Assembly (NCBI RefSeq): GCF_000143415.4 | Contig: NW_003314286.1 | Span: 1,179,129-1,243,128, forward strand | DNA length: 64,000 bases | Source: Selaginella moellendorffii | Taxonomy: Eukaryota; Streptophyta; Lycopodiopsida; Selaginellales; Selaginellaceae | Direction: 5' to 3' | In this document: positions 55,619-64,000 of the stretch, in pieces | How the letters are laid out: each line of letters opens with the position of its first letter | Numbering within the stretch: position 1 is the first letter of the stretch | Made by a program: the position numbers and the translations under genes | The notes under the pieces: generated by a model | What the model was told of the DNA's origin: nothing | Database searches by the model: none | The model's input: only the letters and a program-made list of their open reading frames with translations

Positions 55619-58600
55619 ACTTGGTATCGGAGCTGTTCCTTAGTCCGACTTTTATTGGTGCTCAAGTATATCACCACTAGTGTTGGCATCGGAAGGTCCG
55701 AGGAGTGGGCTTATCCTTGAGGAGTAGCAAGTCAGGAAGACATGGCTCTCCATTACAGTTCATGTGTGAACTTGTAAACGAGGTGGTGGATAGAAAAGGG
55801 CCAATAATGGAACGACTTTGGGATCTTGGGAACAGTGCAAGGTTTTCCTCATTGAGTTGAGGATGTGATCCGGATGAGCATTTGTCTCAGCAAATTGGCT
55901 AAGGTTGTTGTGGTAAACAACTAAAGTTGGGATCACGGGAAAGATAGAGACTCCAAAACAATAAAGGAGTCACAAGATTATCCTCATATAGTTGAGGTTG
56001 GTGCTCATGAATGTGAGACCAAAGGTAATGACTGTGGGAGGTCAAATACGGAAGAGGACTCAAGTCCTTGAAATGGTAGCCGGGGCTACCTTTAATAAAT
56101 GCTGGAAAAACCCAAGGAATTGGGGGTGTACTTAGAGATGAGTTGGTATTCTCATCACATGGACAAGTAGTCCTAAGGGGCAAAGGTTGCCCAGAGAACA
56201 AAATCAAGTGTCGGAGTAACACTTGTGAAAATAGTCCTTTTGAATAGGACAGGAATGCAAGAAGTGTATTCCAGTGAGCTAGTGCCTCACAAGTAGGACC
56301 TTACAGGTCTGTGGATTAACCAAGTCCAAAACTGCTGGATGACTCAAGTAGAGTCAAGGGATGGTCCTAAAAGGACTGATGGAAGCATTTGGACTGAGGT
56401 GTGTTGTACCCCACAAAGGATGGGGGGGGGATCATAGGATCCAAGGATGAGAACAGAGGGTATCTCATTGATGGCAAAATGTGCCATGCTAAAGTTATAG
56501 GAAAGGTGTTCCCAGAAGAAAACAACTTTGACATAAAGTTGTGTGTGACCTCTATAGGGCAGTGCTAATGGATGGTTAGCATGAGAAAGAGCGGTGTTGG
56601 TCTTGGCAAAGACTTAGACACGAAGGGGAAATGTCATAGAGGTAGGCTCGTGGAGCCGATGGTGTGGAGACACCAAATGTGCCAAGGTGTGATACCTTAA
56701 GGCTATGTTGGTGGGTTCATGAGAACCCCTTGCCAAAGGAATCCCAATGGAAATGGGAATGGCATAGCCTAAGCTGCAGAGCATGCAATTGGAGTGTGGT
56801 GACCCAGATAATGATGGAGGTGTGAAAGCACCAAGCAATGAGTTGTAGGACTTGACAACTATGAGGCAACTAAGCCAGAGGTGCAAAATAACTGGTTAAA
56901 CGGGTAGAAGGTAACTACCCAAGACTTCTTAATAGCATAAGGAAGTTGGATATACCCTTACGGGGGATAAGTTGCTTGTGTTGCGATATAGTAAGTCAAT
57001 GTCATAAAAGGAAATACTCGTTGTCAAGAAAGCCATCATTGGGACACCCGGACACTCTAGAACACCAGAAGGTGGTGTTTGATGTCGCGAGGGCAATGGA
57101 TAAAGCCCAAGGGACTAAGTCCCTAGCGAATGATGGATAGAAGGTGCTATCCAAATGTCCAAGGTTGCGGAGACAGGAGAGGACTGTCTACCCGAGTTGG
57201 ACAAAGCCAAAAATGGAATTTTGGCAAGGCTAGTGATGGGCATGTAAAGGCCCATAAGCAACAATGTAATCCCAGTGTGTGGGATTATAAGGTGAGCATA
57301 CCCGGATTGAGGAACCACTCCCTAGGCTACTGGGTAGGTTCATCCCTAAGAATACTTGCTAAAGCGTGATAGAAAGTGCAAAGCTATCCTCCTGGTTTGG
57401 AGGAGAATGACCAAAGGAAAGGTGTGAAGCCAAAAAGCAAGGAGTAAGGGGATAGAACCGAACCATAGGAATCAAAGGGCATAACCAAGGTTGGTTATGC
57501 CAGCTGGGAGTGGAGAATTAAGTGGGGGCTCAAGGGTGTTGCCGCTAGCAACCGTGATGCCATGGAGAGTCTAAAATATGGAATTGTCCATGTTAGACTA
57601 TGTGACATTTTGAAGGCTTGCAAAAAGGGAGGCCTTAGCAAGCTGAGGGACAGAGTTCCTTCAAGGTTCCCAAAGACGATTCCAGGTAGCTTAGTACCTA
57701 GAAAGGCCAAGTGTAAATGGTTCATGGAACGCGCGAAATCAGAGTGGCGCAGCAGAAGCGTGGTCTTGAAGCTTGCCATGAGGCAAGGCTATCAAGGTTA
57801 GGGAAGTAGTTCCCGAGTGTTCAAAGAGAGGGCTTTGAACGAAAGTCGATGGTCAAGGACTTTCACGCTTATGCAGGAACCATGTTACCGTGGTCAGAGG
57901 ACTTGCCAAGCGAGATTGGCACGTCGGGGGAACAAATACCCTAGTTGAAGGTGATAACTTCAAAAAGGGTGGGCCATGGGGCCAAGCATGGAGGAGTCCA
58001 TGCATGATCACAGACATGTCAAGTGAGAGGACTTGGCAGTGTGGAGGAACTAAGTTCCTAAACTGTGATCTGTAGCGCGCTTTAAAAATAAGTTGGTGCA
58101 CCGGCGTGGGGAGTCACGCCAGGCATCTTGTGTGATGCCGTCCGTAGATGCATATACGGAGGTTGGGTTCGAGTCCCGACCCTCTAGTGCTTGGGTTCAA
58201 GTCCCAAATCACTAGGGCGTGGTGATGGTTTGGAATATGAGGACACTCCTATTTCGGTGGTCATGGACTCTCAGTGGGGAGACTGGTTTGGGCACACCGC
58301 CAAGCGAGGGATGCCTCGGAGTCATGATGCACGGTTAGATTGCTTAGTGTGAAAGCTCGGCATATCTAACTTGAATGCTTTGGTGCAAGTGGCACCAAGG
58401 ACGTGGTGAGTGAGATGGGGACACCTAATCTCAGTTGCTATGGACCCTTAGCCGGAAGGGCTGGCTTGGGCACACCGCCAAGTGTGGGGGATGCCCCCGG
58501 GGTCGTAGTTAACAAGTTAAAGGTCTGGAAGACCTAGTACTTATTGGCAAACCTATTAAGGTGCCAAGGTGAGATCACTAGGTGATCTTGTGGCTAAATA

Positions 58601-59726
58601 GGGACAAGGTCCTTGTTTGGGTTAAGGAATAAGGTTCCTAGTTCAAAGTGTTGATTTGAACTATTGATGATGGTGTGGCTTGGTCAAGGTGACCAAGTGG
58701 GAAAAGCACCTTAGGGAAATGAGCTATGTCATTGCGATGGCATAGTGTGTCCAAGGAAAGTAGTCTCTAAAGAGACCCATGAGAGGGTCACAAAGTTGGG
58801 CCGAGGATAGAGCCCACAGCAGAAAATGCTAAAAGAGACTTACTAGGGGTGAACACCCTAGTCTTGGCAAAGCAGAGCCTTTGCTATGGAATCAAAAGAA
58901 TACCTCAAGGAGGGAGGTAGAGATTCAATATTGCTTGGTGCAACAATCAACGGATAGGAGCAAAAGATGAGTGGCCAAGATAGGGCCGTGGAATCCCTGG
59001 GAAGGAATCCAAGTGACAAAGTTAGGCAAGGAACACTAATGTGTTGGACGCTAACAAATTGCGGGAAAGGAAGTGTGTTTCCAAGGATGGATTCCGAATT
59101 GCTCCGATTTGGCGAAAGTGGAAGCTCCAAGGGAGGGAGCGGTAAGGTAGCCAAATGATAGGGCGATGGACAACCCTAGCACAAAGTGTGATAAATGGAA
59201 CTTAGTGCCCAAGGTGGCACGAAATAGAAGAGAGGATGATGGTGCCCTCAAGTAATGAACTTCCTAGGATAGGGAAGTGGAGTCGCACAATCTGTGCAAT
59301 GCAATGTGTTGGAGACACCTAGGAAATTGACTTCCAAAAGTCAAAAGAGTAAAAGTTCCAAGGTGCAAACATTCACTAGAAGGAAATTGAGACTACTCAA
59401 GAAGGAGTAGTGGGATTGACTTAGAGAAGGGTCTTTAAGAGGTTTAGCGAGAACTAAACCAATAAAAGGAGAGAACCACTACATGTGGTCCAATCAGTCT
59501 CTAAGTTGGGGAGACTACCCTCCTTAGAGGATAGGCAAGGCATGATGAGCCTTTGGTGTCAAACCATTGAGGCATATGCAAAAGGCATGGTGAGCCTTCA
59601 ATGTCAAACCATTGACAAATATTGGCTAGGTGCCAAGGATGAAAATGGTAACACATGTGAGTGTTACTTTACAAAATGGTTTACCGTTTGATGAGGACAT
59701 CGAACTTCGTCTATGGGTGGTGGAGT
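55619..59726 (+). other. family A internal region, no coding capacity
   Basis: 4.1 kb with no open frame above about 100 codons and no gag/pol motif. It holds a block of four successive hairpins at 58103-58181, the last with a TTCGAGT loop like a tRNA T-arm, and repeated 'ggcacaccgccaag' strings at about 58286 and 58471. Confidence 0.75.
58103..58181 (+). other. four-hairpin block with a T-arm-like element
   Basis: Hairpin 1 GGCGTG/CACGCC (58103-58120), hairpin 2 GGCATC/GATGCC (58122-58139), hairpin 3 CCGTA/TACGG (58142-58159), hairpin 4 GGTTGGG-TTCGAGT-CCCGACC (58161-58181). The last looks like a tRNA T-arm/B box (GGTTCGA-type). A related block with different stem bases lies at 62024-62108 in family B. 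Function unknown; an RNA structure or Pol III-type box are both open. Confidence 0.5.
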
Positions 59727-61594
59727 TGTGAGACACAAAATCCCTAGGCCCCAAAGTGGAGCCGGAAAGGGTGCCACGTGGTAGTGGCTGAAGCGAGAGC
59801 CAAACGAGCGTAACACGTTTGGACCAAAAGCTCCGACTTGAAAAGTCAAGAGCAGGAGTGGAACTCCCAAAGAAGTGCTCAAGGAACGAGCACGAAGCGA
59901 GCAAAAAGCGAGGCTCCAAAAAGGGACCCAAAAGGACCAACACATGACACATGGAAGTGTCCGAGATGGACTCGAGTTGGAGTCCGAAGTGGAGTTCGAG
60001 ATGGACTCGAGTTGGAGTCCAAAGTGGAGTCCGAGATGGACTCGAGTTGGAGTCCGAAGTGGAGTCCGAGATGGACTCGAGTTGGAGTCCGAAGTGGAGT
60101 CCGAGATGGACCCGAGTTGGAGTCCGAAGTGGAGTCCGAGATGGACCCGAGATGGAGTCCGAGGTGGACCCGAGATGGACCCGAAATGGAGTCCGAGATG
60201 GAGTCCGAGGTGGACCCGAGATGGACCCGAAATGGAGTCCAAGATGGAGTCCGAGATGGACCCGAGATGGAGTCCGAGATGGACCCGAAATGGAGTCCGA
60301 GGTGGACCCGAGATGGACCCGAAATGGAGTCCGAGATGGAGTCCGAGATGGACCCGAGATGGACCCGAAATGGACCCGAAATGGAGTCCGAGATGGACCC
60401 GAGATGGAGTCCGAGATGGACCCGAGATGGAGTCCGAGATGGAGTCCAAGATGGAGTCCGAAGTCGAGACCGAGACCGGGACCGAGACCGAGACCGAGAC
60501 CGAGATCGGGACCGAGAACGAGACCGAGGCCGAGGCCGAGACCGAGCCCGAGCCCGAGTCCGAGTCCGAGTCCGAGTCCGAGTCCGAGTTCGAGTCTGAG
60601 AGGGTGAAAGCCCAAAGCGTTCGTCTCCCAGACCCTGGGGGGTTTGGTGAGCTCCAAAAGTATAGTAGGGGGAGGACTGCAGTGGAGCCAGTTTGGCCAG
60701 GAAAGGCCAGTTTGGCCCAGGAAGGCTAGACCCAGTGTTGGGTGATGAGCTGCCCACTGGGAAGTCCAAGACTAGAGTGAACACAGACCGACAAGTGGGG
60801 TAGCTTGGTGAAGTGTTCAAGAGCCGGCTTTAGTTCCCCCGGGAGATCGACTGGCCGATGCTCCCAGTCCAAGTGTGGGTGGCACTACCTACTTGGATAC
60901 CTGGTGTGGCTCAACGGAACCCGCTCTAAGCCCATGGCTAGAGCACCCAAGGGCAGAAGGCGAGGAGAGTACCCAGGTGGCTCGCGTAAGGCCACGGTGT
61001 TCCGAAATGTTGTCCCAAAGGCCCAGACTGTGGAAAGGAAGAGGAGCAGTCCTCTGGGTTAGTGACCAAGGACACAGTCGTGTGGTGAGGAAGTCCCAGA
61101 GGACCGTGGGACTTAGTGGTCGGGCCTGTGGGTCTCGATCCAGTGGCAGTGTTGGCAAACACGGCCAGGGGCAGAAAGGGACTTAGTGGGGACTGACAGA
61201 GGGATATTGGGGAAGGCTATTCCCCTTGTCGGTGGGCATCCTAAGGATGCTAAGGAGTGGATCTGAGATGACCACTCACGGATGGTTTGCCTAGTCTTGG
61301 AGGGCCAAGACGGTGATGCAAGTGGTGTTGGACCACCAGTGTGACTAAGGTAAATGGGCATGGCCTTAGCGTAACGGGCCGGTACGTCGGTGATACCTTG
61401 GGGTGTCGATCATGGGATCGGACACGTGGAGCACTTGGACCAAGTGCTAAGGTTGAGTGGCATGGATGCCATTCTCGGGGCTAGCAAGCCCCAAGTCCTG
61501 AGTTGGACTTATGGAGGTTGTCAATGAGACTCCTCCAAGTGGTCAGAGGTGTGGTTAAGTGACTAAAGTAAAATGCAAAATTTAGTCGCTTACA
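59727..61594 (+). repeat. family A 3' LTR with minisatellite
   Basis: 1,868 bp, nearly identical to 53786-55618; the extra length is mainly additional minisatellite units near 59960-60160. Confidence 0.85.
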
Positions 61595-61599
61595 CTTAC

Positions 61600-61932
61600 C
61601 ACCTCCGACTTCCTCGAGAGATGGGGAAGATGCACCTAGTATTCCATGTGAACCTACTCAAGCCGTACTTTGAGGATCCGCTTCGCAAGGGCCAAGTAAG
61701 ACCTTTACCTAAGGTTATCCAAGGGGAAGAGGAATATGAAGTTGAGGCCATCCTCAATGCGCGCAAGAGTAAGCGACAAGGACACGAGGTGAGAGAGTTC
61801 CATGTGAAGTGGAAAGGATTTCCACACTGCGAAGCAATATGGGAACTGGACGAGAACCTAGCGAATGTGCGAGATCTAATGGAGGAATTTCTGCAAGACA
61901 GAACTCTATGTACTTATGCAAAGTTCAATTAA
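61600..61932 (+). pseudogene. integrase C-terminus and chromodomain of family B
   Basis: Continuation of the family B pol frame after the nested element: HLRLPREMGKMHLVFHVNLLKPYF, then a chromodomain with YEVEAILNARKSKRQGHEVREFHVKWKGF and IWELDENLANVRDLMEEF. Chromodomains of chromoviruses steer integration to marked chromatin. The Y...W...W-type aromatic positions appear kept (Tyr, Trp of VKWKG, Trp of IWE). Ends in TAA at 61930-61932. Confidence 0.85.
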
Positions 61933-62323
61933 AGTGTCAATTTGTGAAGTTGAGCAATGGCATATGTTGGGACCCGAAGGCGCGCCGAAGGTAAGCTAAT
62001 TAGCATGGGTTAGCTAAGTCGACCAGGTGTAGAGAATTACACCTGACTCCCCATAGGGATGTTGAATCCATAGATGTATTCTACGGAGGTTGGGTTCGAG
62101 TCCCAACCCCCTAGTAAAGCAAGGTTGGGTTCAAGTCTCAACCCCATATTAGGGCATGGTGGGGTGAGGGGTATAGGGACAACTATATTCCGTTGTCATG
62201 GGCTCTTGGCCGGGGAGGCTAACTTAGGCACACCGCTAAGTGGGGGGATGCCCTCGGAAACATGGTCAACAAGTCGTAGGATGAAGGATGTGGGCATCAA
62301 ACTTCTTTTATGGGTGGTGGAGT
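61933..62323 (+). other. family B 3' untranslated region with hairpin block
   Basis: No gene. Hairpins CAGGTGTA/TACACCTG at 62024-62045 and GGTTGGG-TTCGAGT-CCCAACC at 62088-62108, a second T-arm-like string at about 62124-62144, and a 'ggcacaccgctaag' string near 62228, in the same order as in the family A interior. A purine-rich tract precedes the LTR at 62324. Confidence 0.55.
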
Positions 62324-63445
62324 TGTAAGGAACCAACTCCCCGAGGTGTCATAGGCTAAAGGATCCCCGAAAGCATGACTGAAATGACAAAGAGTTCATC
62401 AGATGGGACCAAGTCAGAGATCGAGTCCAAGACCGACTTTGAGACCGAGTTCGAGATAGAGTCTGGGATCAAGTTCAAGGCCGAATCGGAGACTGAGTTC
62501 AACACCAAGTTCGAGACCGAGTTTGAGACAGAGTCCGAGATCCGAATCAGGTCTGAGACCGAGTCCGAGGTCGAGTCCGAAGTCAAGTCCGAGATCAAGT
62601 CCGAGATCAGGTCCGAGATCAAGTCCAAGACCGAGTCCAAGACTGAGTCCGAGTACTAATATAGGTCAAGGGGTGAAAGCCCAAAGCATGTGTCTCCCGG
62701 GGGGGTGATGCAGTGGTTTCCAAAAGTATAGTAGGGATAGTGAGGTCCAGGAACCAGTCTTGAAGGAACTCTCCAGTGGTGCTTCCAAACTAACTTGAGG
62801 TTTAGACTGGGGCCGAGGGGCCTTGGGTGGGAGTGAGCATCGATGCGAGTGGTGCCGGAAGGACCACCCAAGGAAGTGCTCAAGAGCAGCTCCCACTCTC
62901 AAAAGGGAAACCAACTACAGTGCTCCCGGCTCATGTGGAGTGGTGCCCCACTTGAGTACCTTATGGCTTATTGGTCCTTGCCCTTCCTAGGGGCTTGGGC
63001 CTTCCCTTCGGGATAGAAGTGGGGGGGGGGTAGAGGTACCCACACCGGGCCGTTAGGCTTCGGTGTTTCGCCCCGGTGTCCCGAAGCAAGTGTTACACCC
63101 AAAGCTTGGGATTTAGAGGGTCCCATAATTAAGTCTTGTTGTACCAAGGGATGTTAAGAACCTTGAGGCTTGGTGTGCTTAGCTGCTTATGCCTGCAGGG
63201 AGTGTAGTCGAACTTTAAGTCTAGTCTAACCCGAGGAGGGGGATTGGGAGAGATTTGGGAATCTATGGATGGATGGCTAACGCTTCGTTGCTCATGCAGT
63301 GAGTAGCTAAAACTAAGTAGGACCAAGTAGGAGTTGGTACAATAGGTGGGAACCTTGGCGAGGGAACTTAGCAAAAGCCAAGGCAATGTTGGTCAGATAA
63401 ACAAGGTAAGCTGGCAAATTGGAAAGGAAAACTTTGTGGCTTACA
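62324..63445 (+). repeat. family B 3' LTR
   Basis: 1,122 bp. Clearly diverged from the 5' LTR (substitutions and indels throughout, hexamer run at 62405-62655), so family B inserted well before the nested family A copy. Confidence 0.85.
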
Positions 63446-63585
63446 CAAGTCCCTTTTCTGTCCATGGTAATGTTTGCCAACATTGCCACTGCCCACAAGC
63501 CCAACCACTAAGTCCCACTGTCCTCTGGGACTTCCTCACCACATAACTGTATCCTTGGTCACTACACCAAAGGACCATTCCTCTT
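63446..63585 (-). repeat. family A LTR fragment, inverted
   Basis: Reverse complement of a family A LTR piece (equivalent to roughly 55060-55205). It abuts the family B 3' LTR directly and is cut by the TIR-element fragment at 63586. Confidence 0.7.
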
Positions 63586-63696
63586 AAGCTCTATTTCGTT
63601 AAAGTGGGAATTGTCATTATCCCACTTGTAAAATAAGGTTTTCAAACCTTTATATAGTATATAAATATAACAAAATTCAACTGCATTGAGGCACAT
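63586..63696 (-). mobile_element. fragment of the TIR element's right end
   Basis: 111 bases almost identical to the reverse complement of 32271-32381, starting with the 24-bp inverted repeat. Similarity ends at 'gaggcacat', inside the position of the last 22-bp palindrome of the full element. Confidence 0.85.
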
Positions 63697-63790
63697 AGTT
63701 CCCCTTCTGGAATATACACCCTCGTTTGCTTGTAATAGATGAGTCTGTTGCATTCTACATAACCTGTTTTCTCTTCTGTTGGAAGCTCAC
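63697..63790. other. short unassigned spacer
   Basis: Ninety-four bases with no match I can see elsewhere in the window and no gene. Confidence 0.4.
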
Positions 63791-64000
63791 TGTGAGACAC
63801 AAATCCCTAAGCCCCAAAGTGGAGCCGAAAGGGTGCCACGTGGTAGTGGCCGAAGCAAAAGCCAAACGAGCATAACACGTTTGGACTAAAAGGCTCCGAC
63901 TTGAAAGGTTGAGAGTAGGAGTGGAACTCCCAACGGAGTGCTCAGGGAATGAGCATGAAGCGAGCAATAAGCGAGGCTCCAAAAGGGGGCCCAAAAGGAC
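63791..64000 (+). repeat. family A LTR start, running off the window
   Basis: Starts TGTGAGACACAAATCCCTAAG and follows the family A LTR to the last base. Whether a whole element follows cannot be seen. Confidence 0.8.

Larger units (their letters stand above)
53786..61594 (+). mobile_element. young, intact, non-coding family A LTR element nested in family B
   Basis: LTRs 53786-55618 and 59727-61594 (TGTGAGACAC...GTCGCTTACA) with only about five substitutions per kilobase in their right halves and repeat-number changes in the minisatellite. Perfect 5-bp target duplication CTTAC at 53781-53785 and 61595-61599; removal of the insert restores the family B frame (KVAY|HLRLP). A primer-binding site TGGTATCGGAGC, one mismatch from tRNA-iMet, is at 55622-55633. 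The 4.1-kb interior has no gag or pol. It is a recently moved LARD-type element using proteins made elsewhere. Confidence 0.92.
48773..63445 (+). mobile_element. family B Ty3/Gypsy chromovirus, decayed, with a nested insertion
   Basis: LTRs 48773-49882 and 62324-63445, both TGTAAGGAACCAACTC...GGCTTACA. A perfect tRNA-iMet primer-binding site TGGTATCAGAGC follows at 49886-49897; a purine-rich 'gggtggtggagt' precedes the 3' LTR. Gag, protease, reverse transcriptase, a remnant of RNase H, integrase and a C-terminal chromodomain are in the Gypsy order, which places it among plant chromoviruses. Many stops, frameshifts and a deletion make it inactive. Five-base flanks (GATAG, CAAGT) do not match, so a target duplication is not visible. 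The insert 53786-61594 splits the pol frame. Confidence 0.85.

Noticed and set aside
58103-58181. Functional tRNA gene
   Set aside because: The last hairpin resembles a T-arm, but there is no proper D-arm, anticodon loop is eight bases and no acceptor stem pairs.
48768-63450. Target-site duplication of the family B element
   Set aside because: Flanks GATAG and CAAGT do not match; the right flank is an unrelated LTR fragment, so the locus was rearranged.

Overview
The window reads as nuclear DNA of a vascular plant, most likely a lycophyte close to Selaginella. The clues are a single-exon pentatricopeptide (PPR) gene built almost only of 31-residue S-type repeats, a plant-specific SBP-box transcription factor with the conserved intron inside its zinc-finger domain, very short introns, tRNA-iMet-primed LTR retrotransposons and a TTTAGGG motif. 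The species is inferred from style, not proven.

Layout. 1-4.4 kb holds the only host-type genes, both on the minus strand: a PPR gene with a cut-short E region and an SBP-box gene. 4.4-6.8 kb is AT-rich and shows nothing codable. 6.85-14.26 kb is an old, inverted, complete copy of a large non-coding LTR element ('family A'). 14.3-17.6 kb carries a decayed minus-strand gene of unknown kind and low-complexity DNA.

18.97-32.38 kb is the most unusual part: a 13.4-kb unit bounded by 24-bp terminal inverted repeats. It holds two divergently transcribed genes. The leftward gene encodes a DUF8039-like/DUF7869-like, probably DDE/D transposase-like protein. The rightward gene can be read as one 1,640-codon split gene with ten introns, nine of them only 38-57 bp. 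Its product joins a ParB-like GQH segment, a coiled middle, a basic/acidic repeat region and a C-terminal FCP1/HAD-like domain. About 25 copies of a 22-bp palindrome are scattered through introns, exons, spacers and gene ends of this unit, and I saw none elsewhere in the window. Both genes carry in-frame stops, nearly all explained by single C-to-T changes, so this copy is probably dead but little eroded. A 111-bp piece of the same right end recurs at 63.6 kb.

32.4-36.05 kb is AT-rich with one TRIM LTR relic. 36.2-44.5 kb is an inverted non-coding LTR element ('family C') with a solo LTR of its own family nested inside one LTR (5-bp target duplication). 44.5-48.8 kb holds family A fragments and a 709-bp TRIM element. 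48.8-63.4 kb is a decayed chromodomain Ty3/Gypsy element ('family B') whose pol is split at codon level by a young, intact, non-coding family A element (53,786-61,594; target duplication CTTAC). The window ends in further family A LTR pieces.

How parts fit: the non-coding families A, C and the TRIM share the same primer-binding site type and some LTR sequence with family B, as expected of elements mobilised by Gypsy-type proteins made elsewhere. The 13.4-kb unit looks self-contained, with its own transposase-like and accessory genes plus a dense set of candidate protein-binding sites.
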